A stretch of DNA of 64,000 nucleotides from Heterotrichella gracilis (GCA_032358255.1 JAULBX010007218.1:1-64000); one strand, 5' to 3'; positions 11,261 through 24,413 are shown, counted from the stretch's first letter. Notes: a model not told the origin generated them from the letters alone. Numbers and translations: made by a program.

Positions 11261-12966
11261 GCGCGTCCTCCTACCAAAGCCCTTCCCTTGCGACAAAGAT
11301 CTGCTCTGTTCTGGCCGCAAAGAGCTGCCTAGAAAAGGCCGGAGCCGTTTAAGCGCCCTATACGACGCAGTCCAATTTGGGTTACTCCCAGGTCAGGGTT
11401 TGGAGATCTCAAGCAGTGACAAGCAGCGCCGACGCGCATATATACCCACCTTGTGTGGGGTGTTGGGAGGGTCGTCGACGCGGCGCTTGTGCGCTGTGGT
11501 GGTCTGAGCGCTTCTGCGCGGGGAGAACGTATAAAAGACCAGGTGTGACTGGCCTGTAGGAGGGTACCGTGGGTATGCATATTCGACTAGGGCTTGCCAA
11601 CAGTTGCTGTAGGCTGTGTCTACTACAGTTAATGTGTTTCACACACCCAGTGTGCTAGAAGAGCTAGATACGTATGGTTAGTATGGCTAGTATCCTAACC
11701 ATGTATGGCATGTCACCGCCGAAATGGTATTGCGCTGTTGCGAGTACGTGACAACTTGAAAGCTGTTAAAGTGAAATAGGTTGTTTATTCAGTATGGCCT
11801 AGCGGGGTGGTGTTGGGGCTGTTCTAGTTGCCGCAATTGCTAAAAGCAGCGGGTTTTTTGCAGGCGGAGTGCATTCCCGCCGAACGGCAATCCGGTGTAC
11901 CGCCGATCCGCTGGTCCGCTGGTGGTGGTCGGCGGTGGTGGTGGTGGTGGTGGTGGTCGGCTGCGGTGGTGGTGGTCGGCGGTGGCCACCTCCTGCAGGG
12001 GGAGGACAATACTGGCTGGTCCCCCCACATTCCACCCATCATGTGTACCGGTAGGTTGATGCAACCATGGGATAGAGCAAAGCAAAGTAGACATCTCAAG
12101 GCCAGCCTGTCATTATAGCACCCCATTGCCCGTTGCATGCCCAAGCCTGCCAGGCTACCCTAGCTACGGGACACAGCAATTCCCCACTTGGGAGTTCCAA
12201 ATGTTTAAGGTGCAGCAAGCTTGCAACAGGCAGCTATTCTTGCATTGTATGTATCGTACGTACAACCGCATGTCCAAGTAAGTAATCACTGCTCAGCATT
12301 TATTTTCTTTTCAGACACATGACTAAGACAGGTGACAGATCGAGAAAGAATTGCAAGGGGTTGAAAAAAGGTCTGCTTATGGCAGACTCTCAGGAGCTAA
12401 AAATTGTGACCTACTTGCACACCAGCCAGAATATGTACGTAATGTGGAATTTACAAAAATGGCACCCACAAATTGAACTTGCTGCCCAGCTTGCAGCAAC
12501 AGGAAATGGACACAATAAAAAGTAGCGATTAGAGAAATGGCGCTAGATCACAATCAACTTGACAAGAAGCGCATAATGAAGCAGTCACTGATTGGTATAT
12601 CACAAACACACTAGCTGATCTCGGTCCTGCAAGCACTGCTTGCTTGCTTTTACTGAATTCTTGACAAAATTGCCCTTGAACTTGGGCATGCTGGTCACAC
12701 AGGTACACCCATAGTCTCTCTATCTAGCTGATCATGTGATATGTGCACAAACTTACCAGCTTGTTGTGGTCCAGCCTGCGGCCTCAAAAGTCGCCACGGC
12801 AAGCAATGGCATGGATCTGCAGACCTAGTGGAAATGCAGGCAGTATAATGCAATGGCACCAATTGCACTGTCCCACGTGTGCGCCCCCCTCCAAAAAACC
12901 CTAAGCTTGCAACACCCGAAGAAAAACACCTGACATTGATATAGGCAGAAAAAGGGTATCGCCACC
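11261..12966. other. Gene-free stretch with GGT microsatellite
   Basis: Between the YeeE start and the 3' end of the G8 gene. It should hold the YeeE promoter (just above 11260). A GGT/CCA microsatellite at about 11921-11985 creates spurious long frames on both strands. 12180-12700 is AT-richer and has no supported coding potential. No RNA gene was recognised. Confidence 0.5.
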
Positions 12967-15900
12967 CTACGCAAGGGTTGCCACACCATCTGTCAGCACT
13001 GGCGCCTTCACTATGGAATTCCCTGCAGGGGCAGAGCTTGAGTTCACCCACAGTCGGTACCCACCCACCGCCACCAACCCATTCCCCTCCGGCACCCGCC
13101 CCTCCGTGTACCTAAACCCTACGTCTAGGGTATTGTTCAGAAACTGGGTTGTGGTGATATTGCTCCCCCTGGGGAAGGCACCCAGCGCCACTCTGAAATT
13201 AGAAAATGTGCTGCCAATGCTGTTCATGCTGGTGGCGTCACCGTTCACCTTGAACGCCCCTATGACCGAATTGGGGGAGGGCAATACCCTGAAATTGCAC
13301 CCATTAAATGTGAACTTCCCCCCGTGCAGCGTCATCAGTCCATTTCCCGATTGCGCATAATGCACCGTCGACAATTTCTGGATGACCTGGCCATTAGATC
13401 CCTGGGCCGAGGAGTAGGCAAATTCCATCCCCGTCCGAAAGGACCCCTGCGCAGAGTTGTTGACAAATGTGGCGGGGTAGGAGGGGCCCCCCAGGTCCTT
13501 GTAATATTTCCCCACGATAAGTGGATTCCCTCCTCCCACGATTGTTGGGAAGGGGCGCACGCCAGTGAAGTCCGCGTGCACAAAGAGCTGATAGGCGGCG
13601 AAGCTGAATACGCCCTGCACGATATGGGGGAGAGTGGGGTCAGGAAGGGTTTACGGTTTTAGGATTTAAGACGCAAGGCCACAATGTAGCAACGTAAACT
13701 CAATCAAGGGCACCGCACTGCCTTGTATGGCCACAATCCCCACTTGGGACCATAAACCCCAAATACCACACCCAAAAAGACCCTAATTATCCCAAAATTC
13801 CAACAGTTAATACGTAAAACCCTAGGATCCACAACTTACCCTCGCCAGGTTGTTGCGGATAACAGGCACCGCGCTGCGCGCCCACACCCCCGCCCCCCCA
13901 AAGCCCATGTCGGTGCCGGCTGCACTCGCAAACCTGCCGTCGTCACCCCCCCCCATGCCTCCCCCCACCCCTATGACCAGGTTGCCCTCCACCACCCCAG
14001 TGTTGGTCTCATCCTCAAGGGAGATGCAGGCGCCTGGGGAATACAGGGGATGGGAGGGGGTTGGGAAAATACAATTAAATTCCCCACCACCCCTGTGTTG
14101 GTTTTGACCTCAAGGGAGATGCAGGCGCGTGGGGGAAAACAGGGGAGGGAAGGGGTTTGGCAAAATTCCAATGACTGTTACAGTACACATATGCAGCCTG
14201 TCTTTGAGCAGAGTCACGGGTTGCCAAGGAGAATTGAGGCCAGAGGAGAGAGTAAGAGGTTGTCAGTGCCAGCGACAGAGTCTTCTGGTTATTTTGTTGC
14301 TTTATGCACAGCTGGTTAGATTGTGGCTTAATGCACAGCTAGCTTGTGATCCTCACGAGGCAGTTTACTGCTGCAACGATACCATGAGTACATTGGCAAG
14401 GGAGATAAGATAATGATAGTCCTATTATTATCTTATTCCCTTGACATTGGTCACCAACCCCCCTCCTCTTGCTCCCCACCATAATATTGTTCCTCATCTC
14501 CCTGTAATGCAATATTGTCACCCATCCAGGAAAAAACCTACAATAAAGACTGCATCCCAGCGCACCTCTTGCCCCTACCACCACATTGTCCCTTATCTCC
14601 CCATGACCGTCATGTAATACTATCCCCCATCGCTGCAGCAAGGTCTCCTCTGATGCCAGCGAGCTGGGATACACTGCCACTCGCTCCACCAAATTGGGGG
14701 TCCGGCACCTGTGCAAAATGGTGCAGTTTTTGTTGCAATTCCCAGTACGAGAAATGTCTAGGACCCTAAACTGGATTCGAACTTTACTCGTACTTAAGTA
14801 AACTACAATTTATAAATTTTGATTGCAATTACAAGAGTAAAGTTCAATCTTCGCTACGAAGTGATATAACAATTGCGACAATTACAATCCCAAATCGCAA
14901 TAACAGCTCCATGCATGGGTATGGAAGCATGCATTGCACATATCCTCACCGTAGCAAGAATGAGCGATCCAAATCCACCGCAAACACTGGAAAGGCATGG
15001 CACTAGTTACAGTACTCCACCTCACCTGTGCAGGTGCAGCGCGTATCTGCCTGTGGGGTTTGACCCTACCGCCACCACCCCGCATGTGGGTGTGAGGGTG
15101 GTGGTGTTGAGGAGGTTCACGGTGCTGCGACCAAAATCCACCACCTCAATGTCTTGGACGGTGGCGCCCCCGCCAGAGACCATAAAGTGGGGCCTGTGGT
15201 GGGGGGGAGGTGGGGGTTTGTGGTGAGAACCCTGCTGTGGGGTGTTGGACAGCCACAGGACATCTCCCCCTCCCTCTACACACGCACCTCCCCAACACCA
15301 TCCACCCTTTCAACACACCAGGACCACCATCACCACCCACCTGGTCGCCCTTGTGAGCGCACCTCCCACCATCTGCACGCTGCGCGTTAGCATCCCCACC
15401 ACCCCATCGTCGTGGCTGAAGCGGAGGGGGGAGTGGAGGTCTACTCGACTGCCTGCCACCCCCGCCACCCGCACGTACTCGGTTTGGGTTTGGGACACGT
15501 TGTAGGTGAAAGACCAATGGGAGATGTCCATGCCTGGAGGGTGAGGTTGGGAGGTTGGGGTGGAAGGGGGAAGGGGAGCAGAAATCGTTTCTCAACCATA
15601 TTCTCATCATAGAACCGTGCATATGAGTATGTGTGGGGGTTTGGGAGAGGGCAGGGGTATTGCAGATTTTGTCCGGACTCGAGATTGAGGGCTCAGTGGA
15701 AGACATACATGCCAGTGGGGTTGACGGACAATGTGTACGTTGATTATGGGATCATCTGTGCAGCATTTTATTAAACTGAATCTATAAAATGCGCGGCAGT
15801 CAGCGGCACTGCGGCAGAATGATCAGCAGGTTTCCCAATAAATCTGATACAAACTCCCCGCACCTCTCCTGCTGTCCCAAAGCACCAACAAATCCCCAGG

Positions 15901-18900
15901 CTGGTAGCACTCATCTGCCCCCGTCACATTTATGTAACTCCTCCCCTGGACCAGCGCCAGGCCAAACAGCTTCAAGCAGGAGGAAACCCTAGGGCCGCCC
16001 TGGATGGAAACCCTAGCAGGGTCATAGGCCACGAAGCCATTGAGCTGCTGGGTAGGGTCTTCTAGGGTATTGATGGGGAAGCCCGGGAACTGGAGAGTGT
16101 GGGTGGGAGGTGGGGAGGCGGTGGGGGAGGGGGGAGGGATGTCAAATGTGGCATTGGTCCAGATTTGCAGGGTGCCCACCTGCGCAGGTACGCAACTACT
16201 GTTCAGTGGAAATCGGTGCAGGCCGCAGCATTTCTTGGTCATATTTACTCGGTTCCAAATACATGAATGTTTGTACGCCGTGCGGCACCAGCCAGACTAT
16301 TATTCTGCTTGCCAAGCTTTAAGGTGGAGTGAATCAAGTGCAATTGTTTGCAACATTCACATGACTACTCTTCCTGCGGCAGCCCTCATCGTTGCAACAA
16401 TCACATATGCTCAACTGCTCCCCCTGCCCTCATCGCACCCTTCCTGGGGCCCATACCTTAAGGCAGGTGGCAATTTTGTCCGAGAATTTTATCCCCCCTA
16501 GCACCACCAGGCACCTCAAATATGCCCCCGACGCACACCAGTCATACACCAACCCCACCCCGACAGGTACCACAACGCAGCTGCCGTTTGGCAGCAAGGG
16601 GGCAACCTGCAACAATACAAGAAAACATTTTAAATCAACTAAAATAGTCATCCGCAAATGTACCTTTTTCATACAGGGGTAAATTCCGTCGGTTCATCAT
16701 TCTCCTAACCATGATTTGCGCACGGCTTACATGCAACGAAATCGAACACCATATCCTTACATTCAGGCTTATAATCCTTACATTCAGGCTTGTAATTGCT
16801 GCATTGTATGTAGCTTTTCAAAAGTAGATTATCCTACCATAGTTCTCTGTTTTGATTGACCGACCTGTGACCAAGCTGCTCCTGGCCGCACCACCATCCA
16901 GTCCGCTGTCTCGGCCAGGTTGGGGGCGCAGAGGGTGCCGGTGGTGTCACGGGTGGGGATGCGGGTGCCGGAAATCCAGGTGGGGGACAGGGACACAACC
17001 TGATGTTGGTGGGGAAGGCTGTTAGTGACTTGCACATCCGCTGACACGCTCCTACTGAAGCCCGCGATGGTGGAAGTGCATTGCTCGATATTGCAGCCAT
17101 TACCTTACATGCGTGAAAGCTACACCCCACCATGAACACTGGCCCGCACCATAAACACGACAACCCAAAAACACAGTGCCCTGCAGGGCCTCACCAGGCT
17201 GTTTGTAACTTGCACAACGGCTGACACGCTCCTGTTGAACCCCCCGACGGTGGTGCTGTACTGAACCACATATCGACCCTTGGTGGGTGGGAGGGTGCCG
17301 TTGGTGACCCGGCTGCTTGGGCTGCTTAGGGTAATGGTAGGGTTTGCAGGGCTGGCCTGGGACCAGGAACCGCTGCCATCCGCTGCAGCAAGGGAGAAAT
17401 GATGATTCGTGATTGGTGTGGGAGGGGTGGGGTGTGGCTGTGATCACAATCAATCGATTCGTTGCAAGCCGTGTGGGTAGGTTTGAGCAGCCTGTGATAA
17501 TGGTGGGTGTCCATTTTTTATGAATCACTTGGTGGATGACATGTGGCAGGTGCGTTTGCCACCAGTAATCTAGTCTCCAAAACCCTACAGCCAAAACCCC
17601 AAACTGCCTCACCTTCCCCTCCTGCAACCAGCGCCTCAAATCGAACCGTCCCCCCTGGCACCCCATACGCGGGGTACCCAATATACAGGGGGGCGGGGCT
17701 GACAAGTTGAAGGTACTGTGGCGCTGCCAGGTGGCAGATAGTGATGTTTTTCTGTGTGGTGAGTTGGCCGTCGCTGACAGTTACCCTAAGGGTGTAGTTG
17801 CCATGGGGGGCATTGGAGTCAAATGATGCGTAGGTGGTGGGGGCGGAGGGTGTGGACAGCTGGACGGTGCCCTGCCAGGCCTGCGGGTGGGTGGGTGGGC
17901 GGGAAAATAAGGGGGGGAGAGGGATTTTTGTGTCCATGCATGCTCATCATGCCATAACTGATCCAGTCATGGTTACACTGCGATCACTGATTTAGTCATG
18001 ACTACTACGCCATCGCTCAAGTCACATCGTGTGATCACTGAGCAATTCACAGTCACCATGTGATCCATCGACACTGGGACAGGTAAGTATTGCATAAGAC
18101 CCTCCAAGCCACTACCAGGAGCATGCTAGCATTCCTCCACACCAAACCCATCAACAAAACCCTCCATTAGGATATGGGCCCAATCAACACGCACGGCATC
18201 GGGTCCCCCTAGCCACTGCCACGAGTAAGTTAGCACCCCTGGTAGGGGCAGCCCATCATCGCTTGCATTGGCAGACAGCTTAATGATGCCGCTGCGAGCG
18301 ACCGAGAGGGCAGGGGGCGCGGCCACGGTGGGGGCGGTATTGGGCATCGAACCCAGGACCTGCAGAAGGCGGTCAGGGTATTAAATTGGATGGTGCAAGG
18401 AAATATGTGTTAAGGATTTACATTCCTGGTTAAGGGTTGAAGGTGGAGGGGTGAGGACCATCACGGTGCGGGATGCAGCCCCGGCCATAAAATCGAACCC
18501 AGGACTAGCTGGTGTATGGGTCCGAATGAAACCAACATGGATGTGGGCTGAGGTGTTATTAGGACAGTGCCAGCCACGTTGGGGATCAAATGCAGGCACT
18601 GTAGGGGCAGGAGTAGGGTTTAGGGTTCAGGGTTTATAAACCCTACACGCATCCAGGTTCACCTTGATGCGTCGCACTTGGCAGCTGTTCTGGGCGCCTG
18701 AGGTGCAGCTGGGGCAGAAGGTGAACTGCTCGTTGTAGTGCAGCCGGTCCAGTGTCCAGTTCTTGCCATCGCAGTTCCGGTTTGCGTTGTCCAGCAGATG
18801 GCCAAGGGGGATGATCACGGTCTGCCAGGCGGGGGTAACCTCCCTGGTGGGGACAAAGGAATGGATAGTGGAAGTAGTCTTTAATTTATATCTAAATGGG

Positions 18901-20113
18901 CACCGTATGGATGCACTGCATAGGTGCGCTGGAAGGTGAGGTGTCGAAGAAAAGTCATGCACACTCTCGCGCCCCCACTATTCCATGATAAAGGAATTTT
19001 AAGACGTATTCAGGCTTTCTCAACTGTTTCCTCCCACTAAATTATGATGAAGCGTGACAAATATGCATGAAAACATCATGAAGAATAAAAGGTAAAACTA
19101 AAATATCAGATAAATCTGCTCAAATAAATATATCTATTTTTTTTGCTACATGCCTATGAGTTTGCCTGTTATTTTCGCTACCTGAGGGGGGTGTAAGTGG
19201 CCAAGGGAAGGATTGCGCTGGAGAGCGTGGCGGGCGTGGCGCACCCATAGTTGCAGCACCGGTTCACGCTCAGGGTGATAGGGCAGGAGGGGCTGGCCTG
19301 ACTGCCACGAATGTCAAAAGAAATGGCTGCCCAGGTCTTCAGCTCACCTGCATGGTTCCAGCACCCAGTGAGGACTAAAACCGAGCAGGGCCAATGATGA
19401 ATACTAGCAGCAGGCTGAGTCGCACCCTGTGTGTTCCACCTTACCCTGCTACCATTCTGTATGGAGATGCTGTGGTTCAATTTGCGGCTATTAAACAGCA
19501 GACCAAATGCGTGGCCAATTGGCCCATGGTGGTTAGGTCAACAGGCAGAACAGGCAGAGCCATTTGTCATGCCGGTAAAAAATGGAATTGACTCTGGTAC
19601 ACCACGCAAAATCCAAACATCCACACATATACACTGTACTGACCAGCTTGATACAGCACCTGGTCTCTATGGGTTGCCAGGACCCCGGCCAATTGCCTTC
19701 ACCACCCGCCCGCATCGGTCATGCCACTGTCAATCTTTTACTGCTGCGTGGACGTTGGGACACCAACGGTTCCTCACACATTCTGACACTCACATGTAAC
19801 GATTTTATCAAGGTGGGTGTCACTGTGTTGTCACTGGGTTGCCAGGACACCTACCAATTGCCTGGGAGAGGCACCCTCCGTTGAGCACGAGGGAGGAGCT
19901 GTGCCACGGGTCAGGGGTGGCTTGGAGGTAGCTAAAACCCTGAGGGTCCGACACCTGCGCCGCGTAGTTGAAGCAGGTGGAGCTGTTGAGTCCCGCGTCG
20001 CTGTACACCCACATATCGGCAGGGCTAGCCTGCTGCAGGGCTCGCGCCATGGCCGACCCAGTGCCCAGTAGTGTGGGCAGGAGGGCCAACACCAGGCGAT
20101 GAACCATAGCCAT
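12967..20113 (-). CDS. Large secreted PKD-G8-parallel beta-helix protein
   Basis: About fifteen exons read as one product. It opens with a signal peptide (MAMVHRLVLALLPTLLGTGS). A CBM-like jelly-roll region follows: WVYSDAGLNSSTC, later WAAISFDIRG, WQTVIIPLGHLLDNANRNC and WTLDRLHYNEQFTFCPSC. PKD/cadherin-like modules come next: NTAPTVAAPPALSV, SANASDDGLPLPGVLTYSWQ, then GNYTLRVTVSDGQLTTQ, and a second at VTNGTLPPTKGRYVVQYST. After that is a G8-like domain (about 16.6-16.2 kb: CVVVPVGVGLVYDW, LRCLVVLGGIKFSDK, GTLQIW) and finally a right-handed beta-helix with a GRYALHLH block near 15.05 kb, the CEMIP/TMEM2/PKHD1-type signature, ending at a stop at 12967. Many NxS/T sites and cysteines fit an extracellular or wall role, probably carbohydrate binding or cleavage by analogy to CEMIP/TMEM2. 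Individual exon borders are approximate, and a two-gene model cannot be excluded. Confidence 0.75.
17000..17260. repeat. Exon-boundary copy in intron of G8 gene
   Basis: About 17022-17070 repeats about 17195-17245 (shared GCTGACACGCTCCT flanked by similar sequence: ACTTGCACA.CCGCTGACACGCTCCT.. TGAA.CCC..CGA.GGTGG). The 17.2-kb copy is in frame with the PKD-like exon (GGFNRSVSAVVQVTNSL). The 17.03-kb copy lies next to the following exon and looks like its duplicate. Confidence 0.65.
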
Positions 20114-20197
20114 CTCAAGGAAGCTGCTGTTAGCTTGAGAGCTGGGTGGTGTGGACCGGGTCCATTAAGGGTTTGAGCCACAAAACAGAGCCGGTGC

Positions 20198-20629
20198 CTA
20201 GTGGTCTTCTCTGCAGCGGTTGTTGGAGTGGCGATGCAGTGCCACTGCCGTGCGACAACAGCTGGCTACGGCATTGCAGAAATAAAGTCCCTGAACACGA
20301 CTGTTGCACTGTAGTCGTTTCACGTCAACCCAAAGCATCGAGCAATCAACCCTCGAGTCGAGGCGTCTGCTGAATGTTTGGAAGGGCAGCTGCCTGCCCG
20401 CGTCCACGTGACATGAAATGCAGCACTCCGAAAGGCCAGCAGTCTGCCGGTTGGTATCATCAAAGCATAGAGCATTCAAGTAGGCTTGTACCGTCTCTGC
20501 ATCTTTCAGCTGCCGGAGGTTGTGTTGAAGCGATGTACTGTTGGCAGCAGCAAACCCACGCAAGGTGCAATTACGAGGGCGCATGGTGATATACTCGGTT
20601 GCTGGTTCATACCAGCCTAAAAACACCAT
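20198..20629 (-). CDS. Hypothetical Cys-rich single-exon frame
   Basis: ATG at 20629 opens 143 codons: MVFLGWYEPATEYITMRPRN, then LKDAETVQAYLNALCFDDTN and CCISCHVDAGRQLPFQTFSR. The first two thirds look protein-like, and the last third is Cys/Arg-rich and may be read past a real boundary. It lies just upstream of the G8 gene start on the same strand, so it may be a small gene or an unrecognised upstream exon. No family recognised. Confidence 0.3.
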   Translation of the reverse strand: MVFLGWYEPATEYITMRPRNCTLRGFAAANSTSLQHNLRQLKDAETVQAYLNALCFDDTNRQTAGLSECCISCHVDAGRQLPFQTFSRRLDSRVDCSMLWVDVKRLQCNSRVQGLYFCNAVASCCRTAVALHRHSNNRCREDH

Positions 20630-20774
20630 TTAAATGCCAATCACTTTGGTCATGTGGTGCTGTGGGAACAGGCCAGTGGTTGGCATCCAGCTCGGGAGAC
20701 AACCTAGTAGAGACACATCCTACCTAACTTCTTCTAAATCTTATATCACACACCTGACACCCAGTCATCCCCAT

Positions 20775-21245
20775 CTCCGCCCGGCGGCCCGTGCTCTCAG
20801 CGCCACTAGCTGCGCCTAAGCTCCTGACACACGGCTCACGTAAACCATCACCCATCCAGCAGCCCTCCAGTGGAAAAACAGCTCATTCTACCCCCTAGCC
20901 GAGCCCAAAAGGAAGCATGCAGCGCCACTTCTGGGCATAAGCAACATCTGCGCCTCCGCAACACACCCACTCTATCAAGCATTCAGCGCCCCCCCCGGCC
21001 ATTGGCCCCAGAGCCCCCAGCTGTTCTTCACCTCTTGCCGCATTGGCTTGCATAGACAGCATCCACCCAGGGCCGCCTCCAATGGCAAACAACACTTGCT
21101 GCCTCCCAAACCAAGCCCAAAAAGCATGATCACCAGCTGCCCCACACAACACACACGCCTGTCACCCATGCAGCGCCGCCTCTGTCATTGCCCTCAACGC
21201 CACCAGCTGCGCCTCTACCTCCTTGCGCACCGCGACAGGTACATC
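20775..21245. repeat. Decayed tandem copies of the borealin last exon
   Basis: The 3' end of the borealin reading frame (plus strand CAGCGCCGCCTCTGTCATTGCCCTCAACGCC... from about 21173) is followed further downstream of the gene by diverged versions at about 20983-21057 (CAGCGCC...GGCCATTGGCCCCAGAGCCCCC), about 20921 (CAGCGCCACTTCTGGGCATAA) and about 20795 (CAGCGCCACTAGCTGCGCCT). Spacing is roughly 60-190 bp. These copies lie outside the gene, so the duplication process is not confined to introns. Confidence 0.55.
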
Positions 21246-23346
21246 GCGCAGACCACCTGACCCACCAAGCTCGATCTGGCGACCATCTACACGATGCGCA
21301 CAAGGGGGAGTCAATACAGCAGCCCAGCCTTCAACCCTCTGTGGCAATCTGCAATCATGATGACAATGGCGACTGCCAGTCTGGCTGTACTGCTGGAACC
21401 CATGGGGATACATACCAATGCCGCGGTGCAGACTGCATCATTACAGTGCATTGCCAGCGTGGAATGCAACGCGTGTGGTGTGCGTGCATGGCCCTGCTTA
21501 CCCTCTGTGGTAATGACGATGGCGTGGGTCTGGCCAGTGGCGGCGGCGGCGCGGCTTCCTGCAGCGGGCACAGCACACATTCTTGGATCACAGGTGCCCA
21601 AACAAGAATATCCAGCAAACCCTAAACCCTGCCAGTCTGGCTGTACTACTGCACACAAGTGACATGGCACCACACCCACCTGCCCTCCGCCGCTGCACAA
21701 TGGTTGTGGCCACGCCCGTCCCGCCGAACGCCGCCGCGCTGAAGGGCGTAGCCTGCACCGCGCCGCCGCGCACAGCCGGGGTGCTCAGCACGGGCTGGCG
21801 GGTGGAGGGGTCCAGGTCACACACGCCCAGTGGAGAACCTGGAGGTGTGGGGGGGAAATGGTGGTGCATGGGGTGGTGGTGCGGGCTGCGGAGGCTGTGC
21901 GGGTGGGGGTGGTGCATGCGGTGGTGGTGTGTGGGTGGCAGTCCAGATCGCATGTGCGGCAAACCTGCGTGGGTGGGGCAGGGGGCCACCAACCACCAGT
22001 GGGAGCATCAATCATCGATAATTATTGGATGAAGCAGGGTGTATGTGGCATTTTGCGGCACCTGCATGCCACAGTCATAGATATTGGAAATGCACTGCCC
22101 CACCATGCACCCAGCCAACCGCCAGCTTACAGTTATAGTAATTTTCAAGCCACCAGCGCACCGTGTATGGAATAGATGACCTCCCCTGCTGTGGGCACCC
22201 TCCCCCTCCCCTTGTTGCTTGCGTCCCCCAGGGCGGTGGGGGGTGCGGCAGCTGGGGTGGTCAGGGCAAACCGCTTGGGGCCTGCTGTGGCGGGCTCCTC
22301 CAAGGCACCTGCACGTAATGCAGGGTGCCTGCTGAGAATTTGATGGCTATGGGTCAGCACAGCGGGTGAGGTGGTGGCACTGGGGAAGCGACCCCCTGCC
22401 TGCATGAGGTCCTGGACCCATGATGGCACATGCTCTGTGCCACTCGGTGGCCAATGGCAAATGCCATTTGGCAGATCAGGCCAATTTAATCGAAATTTTC
22501 ATTGGGAATAATTCCGTGGGGCCGCTGAACCTGACTGGCAGGCAGAATTTGCACAGCATGCCCTTTTACAACAGCCTAGGACGCACGTCAGTGACCCAAT
22601 GACCTCCCACATATTCATGGTGCCCTGGGCCATGCCACAAACCTGCAGCTGCACGCTTCCTGGTGGTGCGCATGGCGGTGGCGGGCTCAGCGGTCCTGCC
22701 CCGCCGAGTGGTGCGAGCCACTGTGCCCTGGCTGGCCACCACTGCCTTGCCCTGGATGGCCTCCAGGTTTGGCATGATGCTGTGCAGCGCCACCGCCAGC
22801 ATGTCACCCGCGTACACCTGCTGGAACTCCTTGAAGGGCATGTCCTTGATCTGCGCGGTGCAGAGTGTGGATGGCCCAAAGCCAAAAATAAGGGCAGGTA
22901 TGGGCACAGGGTGTAGCACTTCAGAGCACAACAGGAATTGGTGTGAGGTGAGTGGGATGCCGGGCAGTGGTGAGTGCTTTCCACAGTAGCATGAGTGCTT
23001 ACCTGCTTTGGAGCATGATTGCTTACCTGCTTTGGTATGCTGATCATCTGCAGCTTTGCCTGCATCTTGAGCTGCTGTATAAAGTCCCGTGCCATGTGGA
23101 GGATGCTGGAGGCGCGCTCCTCAACTGCCAGGGCACAGGTTGGTCAGAAAATGGAAAATACCACCGTCCTATTGTCTTGCTGCATTGAGAACCCAAAGAA
23201 TAACCCGAAGACTTGTTACCTTCCCTGTCCAGCGCATCCAACTGCTGCTGGACATGGTCTGGGAGCTGTTGCGTGGAGGTGCTGCAGGGTTTCTCCTGTG
23301 GCTCCTCCTCTGATATGGGTGCTAGGACCTTCCGTTTACGTGCCAT
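21162..23346 (-). CDS. Borealin-like chromosomal passenger complex subunit
   Basis: Seven exons with matched phases (23220-23346, 23027-23124, 22643-22850, about 22162-22398, then about 21.83, 21.58 and 21.28 kb) encode about 280 residues. Basic N-terminus MARKRKVLAPISEEE. An alpha-helical coiled region (VEERASSILHMARDF, QLKMQAKLQMISIPKQ) leads to IKDMPFKEFQQVYAGD, as in the Nbl1/borealin segment that binds survivin and INCENP. A Ser/Thr/Lys-Arg-rich linker (TVARTTRRGR, TTRKRAAA) follows. The C-terminal dimerisation-like domain reads TAGEVIYSIHGSPLG, TPFSAAAFGGTGVA, HAIVITTEDGRQIEL, and ends DVPVAVRKEVEAQLVALRAM. This order is that of borealin/Dasra. The role is targeting Aurora B at inner centromeres in mitosis (family knowledge). 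The ATG at 23346 precedes the first good exon. No direct functional evidence here. Confidence 0.8.
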
Positions 23347-23572
23347 GTTTTCTGGGCCTGCAGGCTGGTGACACTCTTAGGGCAGGTATTGCACCAAAAG
23401 GATCTGTGTAGGTGGTGTTGCTAGCCAACGCTACACCCATGGGTCTGCATGTATCGCAGTAGCAAAAAGGGCCATGGCTGTCACACAACGGGTTTCAAGG
23501 CAAGTCCATTTGGGGCAGGAGAATAAGAGCTATCTTGCTACAGCTCGAGGCCTTTATGTGGTTGTAACATAC

Positions 23573-23757
23573 CTGTTGAGAAGCACACAGCCGGTCAACT
23601 GTTCCAATAGCTGTCGCTGATACGGTGAGGACGACAGCTAGGATGTTACAAATCCCTTTCCCAAACTCCAAGAACGGTTCAAAAGCCTGTAGTGCGGTTG
23701 TGCCACCACCTCCTTGCTTGACCAGACTACCGTAGAAGGCCAAAGTCAAACCCAGGC
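23573..23757 (-). CDS. Possible exon of a small membrane protein
   Basis: Between an acceptor-like TGCTTAG and a donor-like CAG|GTATGT the minus strand reads LGLTLAFYGSLVKQGGGG, then FEPFLEFGKGICNILAVVLT and VSATAIGTVDRLCASQQ: two hydrophobic stretches around a Gly-rich turn. Flanking exons could not be found. Unknown function. It resembles in style, not clearly in sequence, the four-pass protein at 60.5-61.6 kb. Confidence 0.3.
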
Positions 23758-24413
23758 TAAGCACGGAACATAGCACAGGCAGTTAGAAATGGAGGTTATG
23801 ATGGCACACAAACATTGATTCACAGGGCTAAAAGCATCAAGGTACGTCTCGTTAACGAGTCGTCACTTCCCATCTTTTTCATTTTCGTTTGACCCAGGCC
23901 GGCGGCACGCGGCGGTCCGCCGTAGCATGCTCCAATGATTTATGTTGGGTTTCCAATGTTTGGCTTGGAACCACAACCCCAGATTCTTATCTCATGACTC
24001 ATAGCTCTGTTACGGGGTGTTTAAAGTTGAGTAAATTGGCTTCGCATAGAAGTTGGGTTAATTGTGTTGCTTCGGCACTCGAGGATTCCACACTAACGCA
24101 GCAGAAGGTAAGCAGAAAGCCTTGCTATCAGACGATATGGAAACAGCGTGTGAGTGCATATTGACAACCCTTCCACTATCTCGCTGCCTATTGTTTCAGG
24201 CTGACTTTGTCATGCCGCGTTGAAAAATAGGCTATCTTTGACATCAAAGGGCACACTCACTAAGTTCCTGTGCATGATCGCATGCTATGTACCATACCAC
24301 CGTATCCACAACGTTAAAGGTGTAAAGTTTATGCACCACAAAGTCACACAAGTGCAGTGATCTAGCTTGGCTATGAATTTACCCGTTAATCAAACCATTA
24401 AAATCCATTCCAG

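Noticed and set aside
11824-12144. Several 80-106 codon frames on both strands
   Set aside because: All are created by a GGT/CCA microsatellite; composition is pure low complexity.
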